Assembly (NCBI GenBank): GCA_002451715.1
Contig: DKDD01000002.1
Span: 1 to 8,079, forward strand
Direction: 5' to 3'
Length of the DNA: 8,079 nt
Source: Ruminococcaceae bacterium UBA6857
GTDB taxonomy: Bacteria > Bacillota > Clostridia > Oscillospirales > Acutalibacteraceae
The notes beneath the pieces are model-generated. The model saw only the letters and a list, made by a program, of their open reading frames with translations. It did not search any database and was not told where the DNA came from. Of this stretch, positions 3,868 through 8,079 are shown in pieces (position 1 is the stretch's first letter; each line of letters begins with the position of its first letter). The position numbers and the translations under genes were made by a program.

Positions 3868-4923
3868 TCAATAATTGATGTCGTAAACGTTCATATCATT
3901 GGTAAGTCTTGCGGTACCGTCGATGGTTGAAAGAGCAACCTTTGCGTTTGCGGCGATGTCAACGTTAATGTGGTGAACGATTGATGTAACGTGGTCGTTG
4001 CTCGGATCATATGTGACCTGGAACGAGCTGTCGGTATAGGTGAGTTCAAAGTTGTTGACGGCAACGCCGGGAATTTTGCTGACAACTTTGTCAACTTCGG
4101 TGTTGATATCTTTCATACTTGCGGGCATCATAACCGCGCCGTGGAACGACTGCGGAACGCAGGTGTCTGCCGGGGTGGGTTCGGGGTTCTTTTCGTCGTT
4201 GAGAACAAAGCGGAGGGTGCGTGTTCCGTCGGCATTGTCTGTGCATGAAGCTTCTTTAATGCAGCTGTAATCGGTAAGAACCGAGCCTTTGTCGGTGTTG
4301 CAAATCGGAAGTTCGTGGTTGATTCGCGGCATTGTTGTTCCGTCTTCGGCGGTGTAAACTTCGCCCTTTGTTGCGGTAACAAGCGAGTTGGGGTCGTCTT
4401 CGGTGGTCATGTATGATTCGCCGAATTTGAGAAGTGAGTTTACCGCACTTGAAAAGTTTCTGTATTCTTCGGGAAGAGCCTGATATTCCTTTTTGGTATA
4501 GCCGGGCTGATCCTGCTTCATTTTGTTGAGAAGTTCGGTATATTTTTTAACGATTTCTTCGTTTGTTTTCGGTGCATCGGTTGAAGAAGACGGAGCATCG
4601 GTTTTTGCGTCAGCAGGCTTTTCTGTGTCGCTCGATTGACTCGGAGCGGAAGTATCGGCGGGTGCGGTTGCCGGAGCGGTTGTTGCCGGCGAAGTTGCGG
4701 GTGTTGCGTCAATGGGGGCTACTGCCGCGGCGGCGCCGTTGTAATCAATGTCTGCGTCAACGTCAACTTTAAAATTGACAATTCCGAACGTTGCGCCGAG
4801 CATTGCAATAATAACAAGTGCCATAACAAGTTTCGGCCATGCTTTTTTCCAATTTTCGCTTCTGCGCTGACGTTTTACAACAATCTTTTTTGCTTCTTCA
4901 AGCATTTGTTCTTCTGTTTTCAT
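3868..4923 (-). CDS. Membrane-anchored surface protein of unknown function
   Basis: 351 residues. Residues 1-30 are charged and would be cytoplasmic; 31-50 (LVMALVIIAMLGATFGIVNF region) form one TM helix. Residues about 63-120 are a low-complexity Ala/Thr/Pro/Ser linker with acidic and Lys residues, and residues about 121-351 form a globular extracytoplasmic region. That region has the string PGYTKKEYQALPEEYRNF (140-157) and four cysteines (C208, C221, C227, C255), the only ones in the protein, which could make two disulfides. I have an impression of similar proteins in Clostridia but know of no assigned function, so none is given. No LPXTG, lipobox or catalytic motif is visible. Start ATG at 4923 follows AGAGG at 8 nt. 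It has its own promoter and terminator and is divergent from the peptidase gene. Confidence 0.8.
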   Translation of the reverse strand: MKTEEQMLEEAKKIVVKRQRRSENWKKAWPKLVMALVIIAMLGATFGIVNFKVDVDADIDYNGAAAAVAPIDATPATSPATTAPATAPADTSAPSQSSDTEKPADAKTDAPSSSTDAPKTNEEIVKKYTELLNKMKQDQPGYTKKEYQALPEEYRNFSSAVNSLLKFGESYMTTEDDPNSLVTATKGEVYTAEDGTTMPRINHELPICNTDKGSVLTDYSCIKEASCTDNADGTRTLRFVLNDEKNPEPTPADTCVPQSFHGAVMMPASMKDINTEVDKVVSKIPGVAVNNFELTYTDSSFQVTYDPSNDHVTSIVHHINVDIAANAKVALSTIDGTARLTNDMNVYDINY

Positions 4924-4990
4924 AGCGTATCCTCTCTTGTAACTTTTTTCTTTGTTTGCGGAACTTAAAAAAGTTCGTATGTTCTTTCTT

Positions 4991-5019
4991 ATGTTAACAC
5001 TTTTTTAATTTTCGGTCAA
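4991..5019 (-). promoter_or_regulatory. Promoter for the surface-protein gene
   Basis: On the - strand: TTGACC (5014-5019), 17-bp spacer, TAACAT (4991-4996) with extended TGt. The leader of about 60 nt holds a small inverted repeat GAACTT/AAGTTC (4961-4966 / 4971-4976). Its -35 is 23 bp from the -35 of the divergent peptidase promoter, so the two could be co-regulated. Confidence 0.6.
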
Positions 5020-5042
5020 TACTTTTAGTAATATTAAAACAA

Positions 5043-5071
5043 TTGATTTTTTTAAAAAGTTGGTATATAAT
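5043..5071 (+). promoter_or_regulatory. Promoter for the M20 peptidase gene
   Basis: TTGATT (5043-5048), 17-bp spacer, TATAAT (5066-5071). Transcription from about 5078 gives a leader of roughly 86 nt. Confidence 0.7.
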
Positions 5072-5094
5072 TCAAAATGTATAGATTACGGTGA

Positions 5095-5149
5095 CTGCGA
5101 TCAACAAAAATCAAGCGGTTGCCGAGCGGCATATGCCGCCGAAAAGGAG
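5095..5149 (+). promoter_or_regulatory. Structured 5' leader of the M20 peptidase gene
   Basis: The leader contains CTGCGAT (5095-5101) and AAGCGGTTGCC (5113-5123), the two blocks that are contiguous in antisense RNAs A and B, here separated by about 11 nt. A perfect 14-bp palindrome GCGGCATATGCCGC (5126-5139) follows, able to fold as a 5-bp hairpin just before the SD AAAAGGAG (5142-5149). No known riboswitch class is recognised, and no anti-SD is evident, unlike in the toxin leaders. Confidence 0.45.
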
Positions 5150-5163
5150 TTGTAGTAAAGATT

Positions 5164-6633
5164 ATGAAAAAGTCAAAGCTTGCTCTCGGAGTGATCGGTG
5201 CGGCCGCGGCCGCAAATGCTGTTCACGCAGCAGTGTTTAAACCCAAAAAAACCGTAATTGCTCCGCTTTCAAAAGAAGGCGTTAACGTTGACCGTTACCG
5301 TCAAAACCTTTCAAAAGCAATTCAAATTAAGACGATTTCAAACAGAGACACTTCGCTTGTTGATTGGAACGAATTTGAAAAATTCCACAAGTTCCTTGAC
5401 GAAGCTTATCCGCTTGTTGCAAAGACTCTTGAAAAAGAAATTGTTCCCCCGGCGAACCTTGTTTATCGTTGGAAAGGAAAGAGAAGCGACCTTGACGGCG
5501 TTGCTCTTCTTGCCCACCAGGACGTTGTTCCCGTTTCGGCAGGAACCGAAGACGATTGGACTCATCCGGCATTCGACGGTGTTGACGACGGCGAATTTAT
5601 TTGGGGCCGCGGCGCTCTTGACATGAAAAACCACCTTATCTGCGTTATGGAATCCGTTGAAGCACTTCTTGAAGACGGCTTCACCCCGGAAAGAGACGTC
5701 TATCTTCTTTTCGGCGACAATGAAGAGGTTGTTGCAAACAAAGAAAACGGTGCATTGGATATTATGAACCATCTTCGCGAAAAAGGTGTTCATCTTGACG
5801 CAATTCTTGATGAGGGCGGCGCAATGCTTCCGGTCAATATTCCGGGTGTAATCAACGACAAGTATCTTGCCGGAATCGGACTTGCGGAAAAAGGCTATGC
5901 CGACATCGAAGTTGTTGTTAACGCAAAGGGTGGCCATTCTTCTCAGCCGCCGAAGCATACCGCGCTCGGAAAAATGGCAGACGTAATCAAAGACCTTGAG
6001 AACAATCAGTTCAAAGCTTCGTTTTCCGCAAATATGAAGTTTCTTTTTGATTCAATCGCAAGAAACTGTACTTATCCCGTTCGTCTTCTCACATGCAATC
6101 TTCCCGTGCTTTATCCCGCACTTCTTCAAATTTGCAAACTTATTCCGCCGGCGGCCTGCATGACAAGAACAACGACCGGAATCACAATGGCAGAAGGCAG
6201 CCCTGCAGCAAACGTTCTTCCGCAAAGAGCCGCAATCACCGTAAACTTCAGAGCCATGCCCGGAACAACAACGCAGGACCTTGTTGACCACATCAAAAAG
6301 GTTGTAAGAAACAAGGACATCGAAGTCAACGTTCTCAACAGCAAGGAACCGTCAAAGTTCTCGCCGATGGATTCGCGTGCATACAAAATCATTGAACGCC
6401 TTTGCAAGTCGATTGAACCGAGATCGATTGTTTCTCCGTTCCTTGTAATGGGCGGAACCGACGCTTGCCACTATGAACCGATTTGCGAAAATATTTATCG
6501 TTATGCTCCGTTCAAGGTTGACACCGCGCTTCTTCTTTGCACTCACGGAACGAACGAAAGAATCCCGATCAGTGCAATGAGCGATGCTCTTGTCTTCTTC
6601 AAAAACTATATCCGCGACGTAAGCGCAGAATAA
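5164..6633 (+). CDS. M20-family metallopeptidase / amidohydrolase with N-terminal export signal or anchor
   Basis: 489 residues. M20 enzymes are di-zinc hydrolases of peptide or N-acyl-amino-acid bonds; this one is closest in layout to the CPS1/PM20D1-like branch. Visible are LAHQDVVPV (H118, D120), GRGALDMKN (bridging D153), FGDNEEV (general base E187, ligand E188), LDEGG (E217), lid-domain GHSS (H258) and the C-terminal CTHGTNER (H461), a complete metal-binding set. The first motif of the EE block is GDNEE rather than the common GHDEE. Residues 1-22 have a KKSK start and an Ala-rich hydrophobic stretch, so the enzyme is probably exported or membrane-tethered. ATG 5164 was chosen over TTG 5119 because it gives this signal and follows AAAAGGAG, although the spacing of 14 nt is long. 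Dipeptidase versus acyl-amino-acid hydrolase cannot be decided. Confidence 0.9.
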   Translation: MKKSKLALGVIGAAAAANAVHAAVFKPKKTVIAPLSKEGVNVDRYRQNLSKAIQIKTISNRDTSLVDWNEFEKFHKFLDEAYPLVAKTLEKEIVPPANLVYRWKGKRSDLDGVALLAHQDVVPVSAGTEDDWTHPAFDGVDDGEFIWGRGALDMKNHLICVMESVEALLEDGFTPERDVYLLFGDNEEVVANKENGALDIMNHLREKGVHLDAILDEGGAMLPVNIPGVINDKYLAGIGLAEKGYADIEVVVNAKGGHSSQPPKHTALGKMADVIKDLENNQFKASFSANMKFLFDSIARNCTYPVRLLTCNLPVLYPALLQICKLIPPAACMTRTTTGITMAEGSPAANVLPQRAAITVNFRAMPGTTTQDLVDHIKKVVRNKDIEVNVLNSKEPSKFSPMDSRAYKIIERLCKSIEPRSIVSPFLVMGGTDACHYEPICENIYRYAPFKVDTALLLCTHGTNERIPISAMSDALVFFKNYIRDVSAE

Positions 6634-6641
6634 AAAATCAA

Positions 6642-6698
6642 CGGTCGGGCTGTCGCAAAACGCTCAAACGTGAAGCGGCGCCCGATCGGCTTTTTATT
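6642..6698 (+). terminator. Long-stem terminator between peptidase and phosphoesterase genes
   Basis: CGGTCGGGC (6642-6650) pairs with GCCCGATCG (6680-6688), one G-U pair, extended inside by GTCGC/GCGGC (6652-6656 / 6675-6679), then GC and a T-run (6691-6695, then ATT). A stable intrinsic terminator ending only about 30 nt before the next start codon. Confidence 0.75.
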
Positions 6699-6728
6699 AA
6701 GCCAAAGAGAGAAAAAGGAGAAAAAAGT

Positions 6729-8079
6729 ATGAAAAAAGCTATATCGACTTTGCTTGCGCTTTTGCTGATTTTTGCGCTTTCGGCGCAAAGTTTCGCAATG
6801 AGCGAAAGCGAATGGAATACTTATTGGAACAGCGATGAGAAAAACGCTTCGGTTTATGTTTCGCCGGGACACAGCGAAAGCGAACGCTACTTTACATGGT
6901 ACGCCGAAAACGGCGGAACGGGAACCGTAACGCTCAAAAGTCAAAACGGTGAAAAAAACTTTTCCGCCGAGAGTGAAACAACACCGCAGGGCGACTATAT
7001 ATATAAGGTATACGCTTCCGGTCTTTCAGACGGCACATACTCCTATGTTTGCAAAAGCAGCGGCTTTGAATCAAAAGGATCCTCAATAACTGTATCATCT
7101 GATACAACTTTTTCCGCTTTATATGTTACGGATGTTCATATGACGGCTTCTGCGGGCGAAGACACGCTTCGTTCTCATGCGCTTTCTTTCGGCAATACGG
7201 TTGAAAAGGTTAAAGATGAATACGGAGCTTCGCTCATTCTTTCGGCGGGAGATCAGGCAACAATGGGGCTTCGCGAAGAATATTCCGCTTTTGTTTCTTC
7301 ACCGGCTCTTAAAACAATGACAACCGCTCTTTCAATCGGCAACCACGACAGAAAAGGCGCAGGCTACAAAACTTTTGCAACTCTTCCGTATGAAAGCTAT
7401 CTCGGACTTAAAAGTTTTGTCGGCCGCGATTACTGGTTCGTCAAAGGAGACGTGCTTTTCCTTATGGTTGATTCAAACTGTCCCGACGCGGCGGCGCACA
7501 GACGTTTTATGCAGTCGGCAGTGTTGCAAAACCGCGATGTAAAATGGCGCGTTGTTGTTATGCACCATGACCTTTTCGGCGGACGCATTGCACACCGCGA
7601 AAGCGAAAACCGCTTGCTTCGTCTTCTTTATGTTCCGCTTATGGATGAATTTGACGTTGACCTTGTTCTCACGGGACACAGCCATTATTACACGCGCTCG
7701 AACGTTATCAAAGGCGGCATTTCAACTGTCAAAACAAACGGACTTTCTTCCGTTTCAAATGCAAACGGAACGCTTTACATGACTTCCGGTTCGTTCACAA
7801 CAAACACAAGAGCCGCGGAAAGCACCGAAATTCCGCCGCTTGGCAACCGCGTCGGTTTTGATTATCTTACGGCCGAGGGCATTTATAACGTTCTTTCTTT
7901 CAGCGAAAACAGCATAAAAATCCGCTCTTTCACCGTTTCCGGAACAGAACCGTTCACGGAATTTACGATTGAAAAAACCGAAAATCGCTGCCCGGTTTCG
8001 CTTAAACCGGCACCGCTTTGGAATGATTTTGTTCGCTCGGTCGGAACAATTGCGGCGTTCTTCAACAACATTGCAATGG
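6729..8079 (+). CDS. Secreted purple-acid-phosphatase-like metallophosphoesterase (partial, 3' end beyond window)
   Basis: Open from ATG 6729 to the window end, 450 codons so far with no stop; SD AAAGGAG (6714-6720) is 8 nt upstream. Residues 1-23 are a signal peptide (KK start, Leu-rich core, cleavage near SFA). Residues about 40-123 form a fibronectin-III-like domain as in purple acid phosphatases. The calcineurin-like catalytic domain follows with DVH (D135, H137), AGDQ (D175), GNHD (N205, H206), MHHD (H279/H280) and GHSHYY (H317, H319), the full set of dinuclear-metal ligands. The likely role is hydrolysis of phosphomonoesters or nucleotides outside the cell. Residues about 425-450 start a further segment whose nature is cut off. 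No clear promoter lies between the preceding terminator and this gene, so it may depend on read-through or on a promoter inside the peptidase gene. Confidence 0.88.
   Translation, partial: MKKAISTLLALLLIFALSAQSFAMSESEWNTYWNSDEKNASVYVSPGHSESERYFTWYAENGGTGTVTLKSQNGEKNFSAESETTPQGDYIYKVYASGLSDGTYSYVCKSSGFESKGSSITVSSDTTFSALYVTDVHMTASAGEDTLRSHALSFGNTVEKVKDEYGASLILSAGDQATMGLREEYSAFVSSPALKTMTTALSIGNHDRKGAGYKTFATLPYESYLGLKSFVGRDYWFVKGDVLFLMVDSNCPDAAAHRRFMQSAVLQNRDVKWRVVVMHHDLFGGRIAHRESENRLLRLLYVPLMDEFDVDLVLTGHSHYYTRSNVIKGGISTVKTNGLSSVSNANGTLYMTSGSFTTNTRAAESTEIPPLGNRVGFDYLTAEGIYNVLSFSENSIKIRSFTVSGTEPFTEFTIEKTENRCPVSLKPAPLWNDFVRSVGTIAAFFNNIAM

Noticed and set aside
5115..5149. tRNA-like start (GCGGTTGCCGAGCGGC resembles the acceptor and D-arm of a tRNA-Leu/Ser)
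   Set aside because: No anticodon arm, T-arm (GGTTCAAATCC-type) or matching 3' acceptor strand follows; the SD and start codon of the M20 gene follow instead.
5338..5958. 206-residue antisense ORF within the M20 gene
   Set aside because: No RBS or recognisable motif; the opposite strand encodes a complete M20 catalytic core, so this is a codon-bias shadow. Other long overlapping frames in the ABC-F gene (for example 1504-2118 on the + strand) are rejected for the same reason.
6606..6944. 112-residue - strand ORF opposite the phosphoesterase start
   Set aside because: It overlaps the signal peptide of a well-supported gene and a terminator, and has no supporting SD or domain.

Overview
The window reads as a chromosomal segment from a low-to-mid GC Gram-positive anaerobe of the class Clostridia, probably a gut or Oscillospiraceae-like lineage. 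The evidence is strong AGGAGG-type ribosome binding sites, sigma-A promoters of the TTGACA-17-TATAAT form (several with an extended TGn), intrinsic hairpin-U terminators, Lys/Glu/Asp-rich proteins, secreted enzymes with Gram-positive-style signal peptides, and an ABC-F protein of the YkpA/YbiT type. The lineage is an inference; no rRNA or other phylogenetic marker is present.

Layout. 1-636: two tandem copies (A, cut by the window edge, and B) of a compact module. Each encodes a 35-residue hydrophobic peptide on the + strand, ends in a bidirectional hairpin terminator, and has a convergent near-consensus promoter that would make an ~90-nt antisense RNA. 637-2238 (-): ABC-F ATPase. 2239-2713: a third, diverged module (C) with a 31-residue peptide and the same convergent architecture. 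2714-3754 (-): secreted BNR/sialidase-like beta-propeller. 3868-4923 (-): membrane-anchored surface protein of unknown function. 5164-6633 (+): M20-family metallopeptidase with an N-terminal signal or anchor, divergent from the surface protein. 6729-8079 (+): secreted purple-acid-phosphatase-like metallophosphoesterase, running off the window.

The most interesting content is the set of three short modules that bracket the ABC-F gene. They look like type I toxin-antitoxin loci: a tiny single-TM peptide with a basic tail, a Shine-Dalgarno sequestered by leader RNA, and a convergent small RNA overlapping the 3' end. A distinctive feature is that the toxin mRNA leader and the antitoxin RNA leader begin with the same sequence (core GCGGUUGCY, preceded by a small hairpin), so each module is bounded by imperfect inverted repeats. 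The leader core continues into an anti-Shine-Dalgarno, and a toxin transcript reading to a second, distal terminator would carry the complement of its own leader at its 3' end. The same GCGGUUGCC core recurs in the 5' leader of the unrelated M20 peptidase gene. Antitoxins B and C each lie directly downstream of, and in the same direction as, a host gene with no obvious terminator between (ABC-F and sialidase), so host-gene read-through could feed antitoxin production.

The remaining genes fit a cell that processes exported substrates: a sialidase-like glycan enzyme, a peptidase or N-acyl-amino-acid hydrolase, a secreted phosphatase and a surface protein. They do not form one obvious pathway.
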